A stretch of DNA of 64,000 nucleotides from Mesorhizobium xinjiangense (GTDB lineage: Bacteria; Pseudomonadota; Alphaproteobacteria; Rhizobiales; Rhizobiaceae): contig NZ_WOAC01000013.1 in assembly GCF_009749525.1 (NCBI RefSeq), positions 1 to 64,000 on the forward strand, given 5' to 3'. Position numbers and translations under genes: made by a program. Below the pieces are notes generated by a model. It was not told where the DNA came from, ran no database searches, and was given only the letters and a program-made list of their open reading frames with translations. Within the stretch, counting starts at the first letter, position 1. Each line of letters opens with the position of its first letter. Below are positions 27,154-35,336 of the stretch, in pieces.

Positions 27154-28725
27154 ATGGCCTGGACTGAAACCACTCGCGGTCAATATGACCGGAGACGCCT
27201 GCGCTATTCAAGTGATTGCACGGACGAGGAATGGGCGTTGATCGCACCGTTCATGCCGGCGCCGAGCAAGGTTGGCCGGCCGCGCAAATGGCGGATGCGC
27301 GAGGTCTGGGACGCGATCCAGTATATCGCGGCGGCAGGCTGTCGGTGGGCGATGCTTCCGAAGGACTTTCCGCCGTTCACGACGGTTCAGCACTATTTCT
27401 ACCGGCTGCGCGACAGTGGCATGCTCGACATCATCAACGAAGCGCTGGTCATGTCGGCGCGCCTTCTGGCTGGTCGGGCGGCGGAACCAACGGCAGGGGT
27501 GATTGACAGCCAGAGCGTGAAGACCACGGAAAGCGGCGGGCCACGCGGCTTCGATGCGGGCAAGAAGATCAAGGGCCGCAAGCGCCATATCCTCACCGAT
27601 ACGCAGGGCAACATGCTGGGCGCGATGATCGGCTATGGCAAGGTGTTTGCCGGCCCGGTGACAACCACGCTTGTAGTGGCAGGCAGCAAAGCCGCACTGA
27701 CCGTACCGCAAAGCCCGTTTTACGGCGGCACGATCGTGGCCGAGCTATCCGCCGACGCCTCCAGCGACGTTCCGGCCATAAAGCTGGATATGGCGATTGC
27801 CGACGCGGCTGCTGCATCGCTGCTTGACGATGCAACGGGGTTCAATCGCCTCGAGGGCAAGCTCGCGACGAACGTCGCCGTTTCGGGAGCGGGCAAAACC
27901 ACAAAAATCCTCAGCCGCTCGCTCGGCGGCACGGCATCGGTGAAGTTCAGCGACGGCGCGGTACGCGGCATCGACATCGCGGAAGTCTACAACAACCTGG
28001 TCGGGCTCCTCGCCAGCGGCTTCAAGACGGACGAGAGCAAGAAGACGACATTCACCGAACTCAGCGCCTCCTTTGCCATCGACAAGGGTATTGCGCAGAC
28101 CAACGACATCAGCCTGCTCGGCCCGCTGGTGCGAATGGACGGTACCGGCAAGATCGATCTTGCTGAGCAGACGCTTGCAATCAATCTGAACCCGCGGGTC
28201 GTTGCTTCGCTTTCCGGACAGGGCGGCGACATCGCGGCGGAGGGCATCGGTGTGCCGGTCATCGTCGACGGCTCGCTTTCGGCGCCGCGCATCTATCCTG
28301 ATCTGAGCAAGCTGCTGCAAGACCCGAAAGGTGCGCTGGATATGCTGGATCGTCTCGGACTGCCTACCGGCAAGCTTGGTCTCGACAAGTTGCTTCCCGG
28401 TCAGACGGGAACTGGCGAGACCGGCAAGGGAGCAGCCGACCTCATCGGCGATCTGATCATGGGCGGTGGCGCGGATACGAGCATCAATTCGCCGGATGGC
28501 GATCGGCCTCGCGATGCTGGTGCTGCCGCCAAGGCGATCATTGGGGATATTCTTAAAGGCGGGACCACAAAAGCGGATCCTTCGCCGGACGCTTCGCCTG
28601 CCCAGGATGGGGACGGTCCCTCGACGGCAGCTGAGCCCAGTCAGGACTCTTCTACGCCACAAACTCTACCTGACGTTTCGAAGAATGCGGAAATCGACTC
28701 GCTTCTCGATCAGCTTCTGCGTTGA
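27154..28725 (+). CDS. In-frame chimera: IS5-family transposase N-terminus fused to AsmA-family C-terminus
   Basis: 523 codons without interruption. Residues 1 to about 160 are an IS5-family transposase (SSDCTDEEWALIAPFMP; first catalytic Asp in VIDSQSVKT; GKKIKGRKRHILTDTQGN). Near codon 165 (about 27640) the frame passes directly into the C-terminal portion of an AsmA-family protein (GYGKVFAGPVTTTLVVAGSK; QSPFYGGTIVAEL) that continues to a natural acidic, low-complexity end. The transposase lacks its catalytic C-terminal half; AsmA lacks its N-terminal membrane anchor. Start: ATG 27154 with GGAGG 5 bases upstream. Probably a deletion product without function, but an expressed chimera cannot be excluded. 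Confidence 0.7.
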   Translation: MAWTETTRGQYDRRRLRYSSDCTDEEWALIAPFMPAPSKVGRPRKWRMREVWDAIQYIAAAGCRWAMLPKDFPPFTTVQHYFYRLRDSGMLDIINEALVMSARLLAGRAAEPTAGVIDSQSVKTTESGGPRGFDAGKKIKGRKRHILTDTQGNMLGAMIGYGKVFAGPVTTTLVVAGSKAALTVPQSPFYGGTIVAELSADASSDVPAIKLDMAIADAAAASLLDDATGFNRLEGKLATNVAVSGAGKTTKILSRSLGGTASVKFSDGAVRGIDIAEVYNNLVGLLASGFKTDESKKTTFTELSASFAIDKGIAQTNDISLLGPLVRMDGTGKIDLAEQTLAINLNPRVVASLSGQGGDIAAEGIGVPVIVDGSLSAPRIYPDLSKLLQDPKGALDMLDRLGLPTGKLGLDKLLPGQTGTGETGKGAADLIGDLIMGGGADTSINSPDGDRPRDAGAAAKAIIGDILKGGTTKADPSPDASPAQDGDGPSTAAEPSQDSSTPQTLPDVSKNAEIDSLLDQLLR

Positions 28726-28971
28726 CAGGTTGCCCATCGACGACCGTCGGGCCGCTTTAGTTGTCGACGAACTGATCCCCGGTTCACGTCGCCCCTTCGC
28801 TGCCAAGCGACGGTAGGTGGCTGACGGGACTGAACTGCGCCTTACGACCCGTAAGATCGACCTGGCCGATTCTCAGCGGCAACTGCTCGCCGAATTGAGG
28901 TTCTTCCGGTTCTCTGCCAGTTTGGCCAGTTGAGCCGTGAACCGGTTCCCGCTACCTCCTTCTATCACCAT

Positions 28972-29114
28972 TGCGTCGAGCAATTCGCCCTCGCGCCCAC
29001 GATGATCGCCAAGGTAGTGAAGGTGGCCCCTCGTGGCACGCTCAATCTGGTGTCCGAGGTCGGGGTGCGCGAGATAACGGGCTGGGGGCGGTATCGAGGG
29101 TGGGGGCTAATCAG
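28972..29114 (+). pseudogene. C-terminal HTH fragment of a DUF1612-like rhizobial protein
   Basis: About 47 codons read APTMIAKVVKVAPRGTLNLV followed by SEVGVREITGWGRYRGWGLI. This is the C-terminal helix-turn-helix segment (region ending GRGRYRAWGI in relatives) of DUF1612-type proteins found on rhizobial plasmids. The remaining 300 or so residues are missing and no start is visible. The 240 bases before it (28726-28971) contain nothing I recognise. Confidence 0.4.
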
Positions 29115-29222
29115 ATCTCGCTCGTTGGAGTGTTGCTGAAAGGGGAGGGGACGACGCGCAGGCTGGATCTCAGGAGAAGGGTTCACTGCCTACGTCTCGG
29201 TTTCAGATCACGGCGCTGTCAC

Positions 29223-29277
29223 TTCCAATCATCGAGTTGTTGACTTCCAATTATCATTTCTTGTATTTCCAATCATC
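29223..29277 (+). promoter_or_regulatory. Three 11-bp repeats at exact 22-bp spacing overlapping a promoter
   Basis: TTCCAATCATC at 29223-29233, TTCCAATTATC at 29245-29255 and TTCCAATCATC at 29267-29277: three copies in the same direction, each 22 bases apart, so all face one side of the helix (two turns). A likely promoter overlaps them: TTGACT at 29240-29245 and TATTTC at 29264-29269. The downstream ATPase gene starts 18 bases after the last copy. This is the arrangement of an operator array for autoregulation. Confidence 0.65.
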
Positions 29278-29295
29278 CGAGATTCGGAAAGTGAT

Positions 29296-30516
29296 ATGTA
29301 TAAGCGATTCGTGGAGCGTCGGGCGGAGGAAGCCCTATCAGACACCCCGGTGGTCCTGGTCGTCGGACCGCGCCGGGCCGGCAAGACTACGCTTGTCCGG
29401 AACATGGGGGAAGCGGCCCGGACCTACATCACGCTCGACGATCAGACAGTCCTCGACGCCGCACAGTCCGATCCAGCCGGTTTCATTCGTGGCCTGGACC
29501 GGGCCATTATCGATGAAATACAGCGCGCGCCCGATTTGCTTCTGGCGATCAAGAAGACAGTGGACGAGGACTACCGCCCCGGCCGCTTCCTGCTGACTGG
29601 TTCCGCCAACGTGCTCACCTTGCCACGGGTCGCGGATAGCCTGGCTGGTCGTATGGAAACCATCCGCATGCTGCCGCTGGCGCGCGCCGAAATTGCAGGC
29701 ACGACACCAACCTTCCTGGAGCGCCTGTTCGCGGGAAAACTGCAAGGTGATCGGGAGGCAGTTGTCGGCGATGATCTCGTCCGGCTCGTGCTGCTCGGGG
29801 GCTTTCCCGAGGCGATCCGTCGCGAGAGCGAACGGCGGCGGCAAGATTGGGCGCAGTCCTATCTGACGTCGGTTCTGACCCGCGACCTACGAGACATTGC
29901 TGAGATTGAAAAGCTGACCGAGTTGCCGAAATTCGTCCGGCTTCTGGCGGAACATTCGGGACAGTTGGTCAACTATTCGCAGTTCGGTGCCAGCATCAAC
30001 GTTAGCCACAAGACGGGTCAGCGCTATGTCGCGCTGCTGGAGCAGGTCTTCCTCGTCTCGACATTGCAGCCTTGGTACACGAACGCGTTGAAGCGGATCG
30101 CCAAGACGTCAAAGCTGCATTTCCTCGACACCGGACTGCTGGCCATGGCACGTGGATTAAGCTTCGATCGGGTGAAGGCGGACCGCGGCGCGTTTGGTGC
30201 CCTTCTGGAAAGCTTCGCGTTTTCCGAAGTGCTTAAGCTCATGACGACGACGGATCTACGACTGACGCCTTATCATTTCCGCGACCAACAAATGCATGAG
30301 GTGGACATCGTATTGGAGCGTGATGACGGCATGATCGTGGGAATCGAGGTCAAGGCATCCGCGACGGTCAAGTCCGGCGATTTTGCTGGACTACGGACCC
30401 TGGCCGAGGCATGCAAGGATAGGTTTGCCTACGGCGTCGTGCTTTATGACAGCACCGATTTCGTGCCATTCGGCGACAGACTGGCTGCGGCGCCATTGTC
30501 GTGTTTGTGGAACTGA
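29296..30516 (+). CDS. AAA+ ATPase with C-terminal DUF4143 domain (COG1373)
   Basis: 406 aa. Walker A is GPRRAGKTT (24-32); Walker B is IIDEIQ (71-76); sensor segment FLLTGSAN follows. The C-terminal half is DUF4143, including VNYSQFGASINVSHKTGQRY (winged-helix-like) and a PD-(D/E)XK-nuclease-like end (HEVDIVLERDDGMIVGIEVK, where Asp, Glu and Lys are in nuclease order). The family is widespread on accessory DNA and in archaea, with no settled function; defence or regulatory roles are only suspected. GGAAAG 4 bases upstream supports the start. Upstream repeats suggest it binds and controls its own promoter through the winged helix. Confidence 0.88.
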   Translation: MYKRFVERRAEEALSDTPVVLVVGPRRAGKTTLVRNMGEAARTYITLDDQTVLDAAQSDPAGFIRGLDRAIIDEIQRAPDLLLAIKKTVDEDYRPGRFLLTGSANVLTLPRVADSLAGRMETIRMLPLARAEIAGTTPTFLERLFAGKLQGDREAVVGDDLVRLVLLGGFPEAIRRESERRRQDWAQSYLTSVLTRDLRDIAEIEKLTELPKFVRLLAEHSGQLVNYSQFGASINVSHKTGQRYVALLEQVFLVSTLQPWYTNALKRIAKTSKLHFLDTGLLAMARGLSFDRVKADRGAFGALLESFAFSEVLKLMTTTDLRLTPYHFRDQQMHEVDIVLERDDGMIVGIEVKASATVKSGDFAGLRTLAEACKDRFAYGVVLYDSTDFVPFGDRLAAAPLSCLWN

Positions 30517-30655
30517 GAACCGTGCAACAATCGGCAACATCGTCCCGTATGAGACGCGGCTCTCCAATCGAGCCTGCTTTGGGATGGGCCTATCTGTCGC
30601 GAGAGGCGCTGGCGTGCCAAGGCGCAGATGGACGGAGAACCTTTGGGCGTGAGCA

Positions 30656-31018
30656 ATGAGTGTCGCCTTCCGTTCCCTGATGGTACAGACGGATAAGACC
30701 ACGTCACAGGGGAAACTGCTGTTTTCCATCTTCGGCGCATTGGCCCAGTATGAGCGATCTCTGACCCGGGAGCGGGTGGTCGCGGCTCTTGCTGCGGCCA
30801 AGCGGCGGGGCAGACGGGGAGGGCGGCCGCCTGCGCTTGATCAGGATAAGATCGACCAGATCATCGCGGCGCTTGAATGGGGCGCCAGCAAGGCTGCCGT
30901 CTGCCGAACCTTTTCCGTCGCGCGATCCACGCTGATCGATACGCTGGCCAGGGTCGGATGGACCGGCCTTGCTGGCAAGACGGCCGCGACAGCGAAGCGG
31001 GGGAGGGTTGCGGCATGA
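30656..31018 (+). pseudogene. Serine recombinase/resolvase lacking its catalytic N-terminus
   Basis: The frame begins FRSLMVQTDKTTSQGKLLF, continuing FSIFGALAQYERSLTRERV and the DNA-binding part GRRGGRPPALDQDKIDQIIA with a C-terminal helix-turn-helix (SKAAVCRTFSVARSTLIDTL). This is the second half of Tn3-type resolvases and invertases. The first about 90 residues, including the catalytic serine, are missing, and the 140 bases before it hold nothing recognisable. It overlaps the start region of the exonuclease gene by about 10 bases. Confidence 0.75.
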
Positions 31019-32006
31019 AGGCGGTATCCCCCAGTTCGACTTGTTCGATGAGGCTCCCGGCTACGGGGAGGTGCCGCGTCCTGCACCAAAGAAGCGGAGG
31101 GCCGCCGCCGTTCAGGATTCTCCGATCTGGAACGCTGAGGAGGCAGCACAACGATTGGAAGAGAGCGGTGACTACAAGGTGCTGCGTAAACTTGTTCCTC
31201 GCCTGATCATCCCCCGGAGCGAAAGCCGCCATCCCAACCTTGCAGTTCTGATCGATACCGAGACCACAGGCCTCCACCACGCCCGGGACGAGGTCATCGA
31301 GATCGGCGCAGTTGCCTTCACATATGACAATGAGGGCTTCGTTGGTGACGTGGTCGGCATCTACAGCGGCCTGCGCCAGCCTTCTGCGCCAATCCCGCCC
31401 GAAATCACCCGGCTCACCGGTATCACCGACGAGATGGTGGCGGGGCAGGCGATCGATATCGCAACCCTCGACGCCCTGATCGAGCCCGCTGACCTCATCA
31501 TTGCGCACAATGCCGGATTCGATCGTCCTTTCTGCGAGAAGCTGTCGCCGTCTTTCGTACCGAAGGCCTGGGCCTGCTCGGTCTCGGAGATTGGGTGGGC
31601 TGATCTCGGCTTCGAGGGTAACAAGCTTGGCTATCTCGTCAGCCAGTCCGGTCTCTTCCATGAAGGCCATCGCGCTGCGGACGATTGCCATGCGCTCCTC
31701 GAAGTTCTAGCACGGCCAACAGGCGAGGGGGCGGCCGTTCCCTTCGCGGAGTTGTTGCAATCCAGCCGCCGCTCGAAAGTCCGTATTTTCGCGGAGAATG
31801 CGCCCTTCGACATGAAAGACCACCTGAAGGGCAGGGGGTATCGATGGTCGGACGGCAACGACGGACGGCCGAAGGCTTGGTGGGTCGAGGTCGATGAAGA
31901 CCTTTACGATGACGAGCTCCGCTATCTCCGGACCGATATCTACGGCTGGGACGAGGCCGAGCCCTTGACAATGCGGCTCACCGCGCATGATCGGTTTCGG
32001 GCATGA
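31008..32006 (+). CDS. DnaQ-like DEDDh 3'-5' exonuclease
   Basis: About 332 aa if the TTG at 31008 is used; the exact start is uncertain because the nearby GGGAGGG is too close. Exo motifs are LIDTETTGL (DxE), IIAHNAGFDRPF and HRAADDCHALL (His plus Asp), giving a complete DEDDh site. Family members proofread or trim DNA ends, like the epsilon subunit of Pol III or ExoX. A C-terminal tail (FDMKDHLKGRGYRWSDG, typical WWVEVDE) is found in rhizobial plasmid homologues. It lies between a recombinase remnant and a RecD2 fragment, which suggests a DNA-processing region of a plasmid or ICE. Confidence 0.82.
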   Translation: MRHEGGIPQFDLFDEAPGYGEVPRPAPKKRRAAAVQDSPIWNAEEAAQRLEESGDYKVLRKLVPRLIIPRSESRHPNLAVLIDTETTGLHHARDEVIEIGAVAFTYDNEGFVGDVVGIYSGLRQPSAPIPPEITRLTGITDEMVAGQAIDIATLDALIEPADLIIAHNAGFDRPFCEKLSPSFVPKAWACSVSEIGWADLGFEGNKLGYLVSQSGLFHEGHRAADDCHALLEVLARPTGEGAAVPFAELLQSSRRSKVRIFAENAPFDMKDHLKGRGYRWSDGNDGRPKAWWVEVDEDLYDDELRYLRTDIYGWDEAEPLTMRLTAHDRFRA

Positions 32007-32062
32007 CGGATGAGCGCCCACATCAATGCCGGACTCAGCGATAAGGGCAAATCGCCGCTTCA

Positions 32063-32344
32063 ATGCAACTGGCGATGAAACCCAGGCCCGCTGAAATCTC
32101 CACTGATGTCCTCGCCGGTCTGGTTGAGCGTGTGACCTTCCATAACGAGGAGAACGGATTTGCGGTCCTTCGCCTCAACGCGCGCGGCAAGCGGGATCTT
32201 GTCACAGTCGTCGGCCACGAGGCCATCATCTCGGCTGGCGGATTCATCCAGGCGAGCGGCGACTGGAATAACGACTGGCCAGCCACGGCGCGAGCCCTCG
32301 ACCGTGCCAGCGACGACAACTGCACGCTCATCATCGAGCGGTAG
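32063..32344 (+). pseudogene. N-terminal scrap of a RecD2/TraA-type helicase
   Basis: About 75 codons from DVLAGLVERVTFHNEENGFA, then VLRLNARGKRDLVTVVGHEA to FIQASGDWNND match the N-terminal OB-fold domain of RecD2-like helicases on rhizobial plasmids. The text then changes abruptly, and the helicase motifs are missing. It follows the exonuclease gene by 56 bases, an arrangement that fits a once intact repair or transfer operon. Region 32345-32465 after it has no recognisable gene. Confidence 0.65.
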
Positions 32345-32465
32345 CCGCTGTCGACCCGCTCGATCTCGCGGGTGACGAGGCCATAGGACACATAGGAAGG
32401 ACGTTGTTGCAGGGATAGGCCGTTGGCGGGTAGTGAGGACTTGCACGTCTGACAGGATCGCCTGA

Positions 32466-33272
32466 ATGCCGCATAAGTTCAATGACGCGCGCCGCCATGT
32501 GTTTCCCAAGCGGTGCTACCGGGTGACGAACTGGGCGGAGTACAACGAAGCTCTTCGCCGTCGTGGGGATCTGACGATCTGGGTTGAGGACGGCGTGGCC
32601 GATTTATGGTCGGCGCCACGCCGCCTGGCGCGGGGCGGTCAGGCGCGGTATTCGGATCTGGCGATCGAGATTTGCCCGACCCTGCGGCTCGTAATCGGCC
32701 TGCCACTGCGACAGACGCAAGGCTTTGTGCGCTCCATCGCGCGGCTGACTGACTCCTCCATTTCGGCGCCGTGTTTCTCGACTTTATCGCGCCGAGGCGT
32801 GGGCTTGAATACAGGCGTCAGGAAGCGCTCGCCGGCCGATGAGCCTGTGCATCTGGTGGTGGACAGCACAGACCTGAAAGTCTTTGGCGCGGGTGAATGG
32901 CTCGAGGAAAAGCACGAGACCAGAAGGAAACGCCGCTCCTGGCGCAAGCTTCACCTTGGGCTCGACCTTCTCAGCGGTGAGATCCTCTGTGCCGATCTGA
33001 CGCTGGAACGCATCGGCGACACCACAGTGCTTCCGGAACTTCTGGGCCAGATCGACGCGCCCGTCGCCCGGTTCATTGCCGACGGCGCCTATGACGGAGC
33101 ACCCGTCAGCGATCTTGTTGAAGCGCGGTTTGGCGACCAGTAGAATTTATCATCCCTCCGCCGAAGAACGCTGTCCCGAGCGCCGACGCGGCGCAGTCCC
33201 CGACCTCGCGGGACCGTCATATCGACATTATGGTAACCCAAGGCACTGGAATACAAGTACGGCGTGAGATCA
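32466..33272 (+). pseudogene. IS5-family transposase, frameshifted and truncated
   Basis: Begins MPHKFNDARRHVFPKRCYRV and carries VHLVVDSTDLKVFGAGEWL (first catalytic Asp) and RFIADGAYDGAPVSDLV (second Asp). The frame ends at a stop at 33143 after ARFGD; a frame change continues the usual IIPPPKNAVPSADAAQS and SRDRHIDIM segments to about 33235, after which the catalytic Glu region is missing. It is a dead copy of the IS903-like IS5 group, 5' of which about 120 bases hold no gene. The region 33273-33488 contains only the presumed promoter of the LysR gene. Confidence 0.75.
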
Positions 33273-33488
33273 CGCCGCTGTTGGCGCAAATTGCATCTGA
33301 CTCTGGACGCGCCGGTCGCGACGTAGGATACACGCCGTCAAGTTGACAATGCCTGCAGCGGAAGGCCTGATGCTGGTGGGAACAGGGAGTGAGGATTGCG
33401 ATGGCGCAGCCGCAGCCAAGGAGCGCCGCAAGAGCTGAGGGGCTGGGCCAGTGGGCCGTAGCAGGGTCGATCTCGTGATAGAGCGACC

Positions 33489-34400
33489 ATGACCCTGCTT
33501 GTGGACATCAAGGCCTTTCTGGCCACAGCACGCAACGGCAGTTTCTCGGCCGCGGCGCGCGAGATCGGTCTGGCGCCTTCGGTGGTGACAAAGCGGGTGG
33601 GGCGGCTGGAGGATCATCTCGGTATCCAGCTTTTCGTGCGCTCGACCCGAATGCTGGTGATGACCTCCGATGCGGATCGGCTACGCCCGCGCCTGCAACT
33701 GCATATCAGCCAGCTCGAGGAGACGCTCGCGGGCGGGCAGGCGCCGGAGCACGGCATTGCGGGACATCTGCGCATCAAGGCGCCGACGACCCTTGGCACG
33801 CTGTTCGCCGGGCGCTCGATCGCGCGGTTCCAGGCGGAAAACCCGGCAGTAACGACCGACCTGATGCTGATCGACCGCTCGGTAAATCCGCTGGAAGAGG
33901 GCTTCGACATCGCGCTGGGCGCGCTTCCGCAGAGCTATGCAAGCGTGGTCGAGGTACCGCTCTGCCCCTATCCGCGGGTGCTGGTGGCGACGCCCGAGTA
34001 TCTCGAGCAGAACGGAGTACCGCAGGCGCCGGGCGACCTGGTGGCCCATCGCTGCATCGTCTACGTCGCGGCGGGGATCACCTGGTTCTTCGAGAGTGCA
34101 AGCGGGCCGCTCTCGGTGACGGTGAACCCGGTTTTCACGGTGAACGATTCGCGGCTGCTGCACTTCGCGGCGCGTCACCACATCGGAATCGCGGTGGCGC
34201 CGGCCTTCCTCGTACAGGATGAGGTTGCTGACGGACGCATGGTGCACCTGTTGCCGGATTACCCGGTGGCGCCGCTCTGGTTCAAGGCGATGGTGCCCTC
34301 CAACAAGATGCACCGCCCGGACGTGGCAGCCCTGCTGGCGCGCCTCAAGGCGGATTTCGAGATCCCGCCGTGGGAAATAGACCCTGTTCCGGCACTTTGA
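33489..34400 (+). CDS. LysR-family transcriptional regulator (convergent to aconitase X operon)
   Basis: 303 aa. N-terminal winged helix DIKAFLATARNGSFSAAARE with recognition part LAPSVVTKRVGRLEDHLG (residues about 28-45), followed by a PBP-like effector domain. It runs convergently toward the six-gene aconitase X operon, whose last gene ends 38 bases beyond. LysR proteins often lie beside their targets and bind a carboxylate ligand; regulation of this operon is a reasonable inference, although the operon promoter is 7 kb away at about 41.8 kb. Confidence 0.9.
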   Translation: MTLLVDIKAFLATARNGSFSAAAREIGLAPSVVTKRVGRLEDHLGIQLFVRSTRMLVMTSDADRLRPRLQLHISQLEETLAGGQAPEHGIAGHLRIKAPTTLGTLFAGRSIARFQAENPAVTTDLMLIDRSVNPLEEGFDIALGALPQSYASVVEVPLCPYPRVLVATPEYLEQNGVPQAPGDLVAHRCIVYVAAGITWFFESASGPLSVTVNPVFTVNDSRLLHFAARHHIGIAVAPAFLVQDEVADGRMVHLLPDYPVAPLWFKAMVPSNKMHRPDVAALLARLKADFEIPPWEIDPVPAL

Positions 34401-34402
34401 GA

Positions 34403-34422
34403 CAGCGGGAGTAACCCCGCTG
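34403..34422. terminator. Candidate bidirectional terminator between convergent genes
   Basis: Perfect 7-bp stem CAGCGGG (34403-34409) and CCCGCTG (34416-34422) with a 6-base loop, lying between the stop codons of the convergent LysR and TauD-type genes. No T-run follows on either side, so it could also work as an mRNA stabiliser or with Rho. Confidence 0.4.
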
Positions 34423-34437
34423 CCCCGCCGGAACCGA

Positions 34438-35316
34438 TCAGGACGCCAGTGAAAGCTCCGGGGCCCTATCATCCAGCGTCGTGGTGCGGCGCAACTCGCG
34501 CGGCTCGTCGAGATCGAAGCGGCGGCCGCGGTGGAGCGTGGCGCGGTTGTCCCAGATCACGGTGTCGCCGGTGTGCCACTGGTGGCGGTGGATGAACTGC
34601 GGGCTGGTCGCATGTTCCAGCAGGTCGGCAAGCAGCATCCGGCCCTCGGGCACCGTCAGGTCCGAGACCTGCCGGGCGTGGACGCCGATGAAAAGATGCT
34701 TGCGCCCGGTGGCCGGGTTGACCCTGACGATAGGCCACCAGGCGGGCTGGATCGCGGCCTTCTGCGCCTCATCATAGCTGTCGTCGCCCAGAAGGAAACG
34801 GGAGTGTAGCGCATAATGCTCGGCCTCCCTGCCGTCGAGGAAATCCTTGGTCCGGTCGTCCAGCGCATCGTAGGCGGCCTTGAGATCGGCGAATTCGGTA
34901 TCGCCGCCCCATGACGGGTTCACCACTGAATGCAGCATGGAGTATTTAGCCGCCGGTTTCTGGAACGAGCTGTCGGAGTGCCACATCTGGTTGGCGATGT
35001 TGTTGAGGATCCGCTTGTCAGTGCGAGCGGCGGGCTTGCCGTCCTTGCCGAGATTGGAGATATCGCCCACCTCTGCCTCGGCGAGGCGGGCATTCTGGGC
35101 GACGACCTTCTTGAAGCCGATGTCGAGAGGGCCGAACTGGCGGGTGAAGGCGAGTTGCTCCTCGGTGCTCATCGGCTGGTCGCGGATGATGACGAGGGAA
35201 TGCCCGTCCATAAGCGCGTCGATCCCGGCGATCTGGTCGGGTGTGAGCGGTTTCGTCACATCGAGCCCACCGGTGATTTCGACGCCGAAGGCGCCGTCGA
35301 TTGCTTTGTGTTCCAT
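34438..35316 (-). CDS. TauD/TfdA-family Fe(II)/2-oxoglutarate dioxygenase
   Basis: 292 aa. The iron-binding facial triad is visible: His113-x-Asp115 in MWHSDSSF and His262 in TLHRGRRF; Arg277 (ELRRT) is positioned to hold 2-oxoglutarate. Family members hydroxylate taurine, 2,4-D, carnitine precursors and similar carboxylates or sulfonates. It is the last gene of the aconitase X operon, 20 bases after the FAD oxidoreductase gene. It may hydroxylate the imported substrate or remove a side group before the dehydratase step. Closest named relatives by eye are the 2,4-D dioxygenase-like members (DSSF segment), which does not define the substrate. Confidence 0.88.
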   Translation of the reverse strand: MEHKAIDGAFGVEITGGLDVTKPLTPDQIAGIDALMDGHSLVIIRDQPMSTEEQLAFTRQFGPLDIGFKKVVAQNARLAEAEVGDISNLGKDGKPAARTDKRILNNIANQMWHSDSSFQKPAAKYSMLHSVVNPSWGGDTEFADLKAAYDALDDRTKDFLDGREAEHYALHSRFLLGDDSYDEAQKAAIQPAWWPIVRVNPATGRKHLFIGVHARQVSDLTVPEGRMLLADLLEHATSPQFIHRHQWHTGDTVIWDNRATLHRGRRFDLDEPRELRRTTTLDDRAPELSLAS

Positions 35317-35336
35317 GGTGTCCTCCTTGTTTTCTA

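Noticed and set aside
29223-29277. Possible CRISPR-like repeats
   Set aside because: Only three 11-bp copies with 11-bp spacers, promoter overlap and no cas genes in the window; operator-type repeats fit better.
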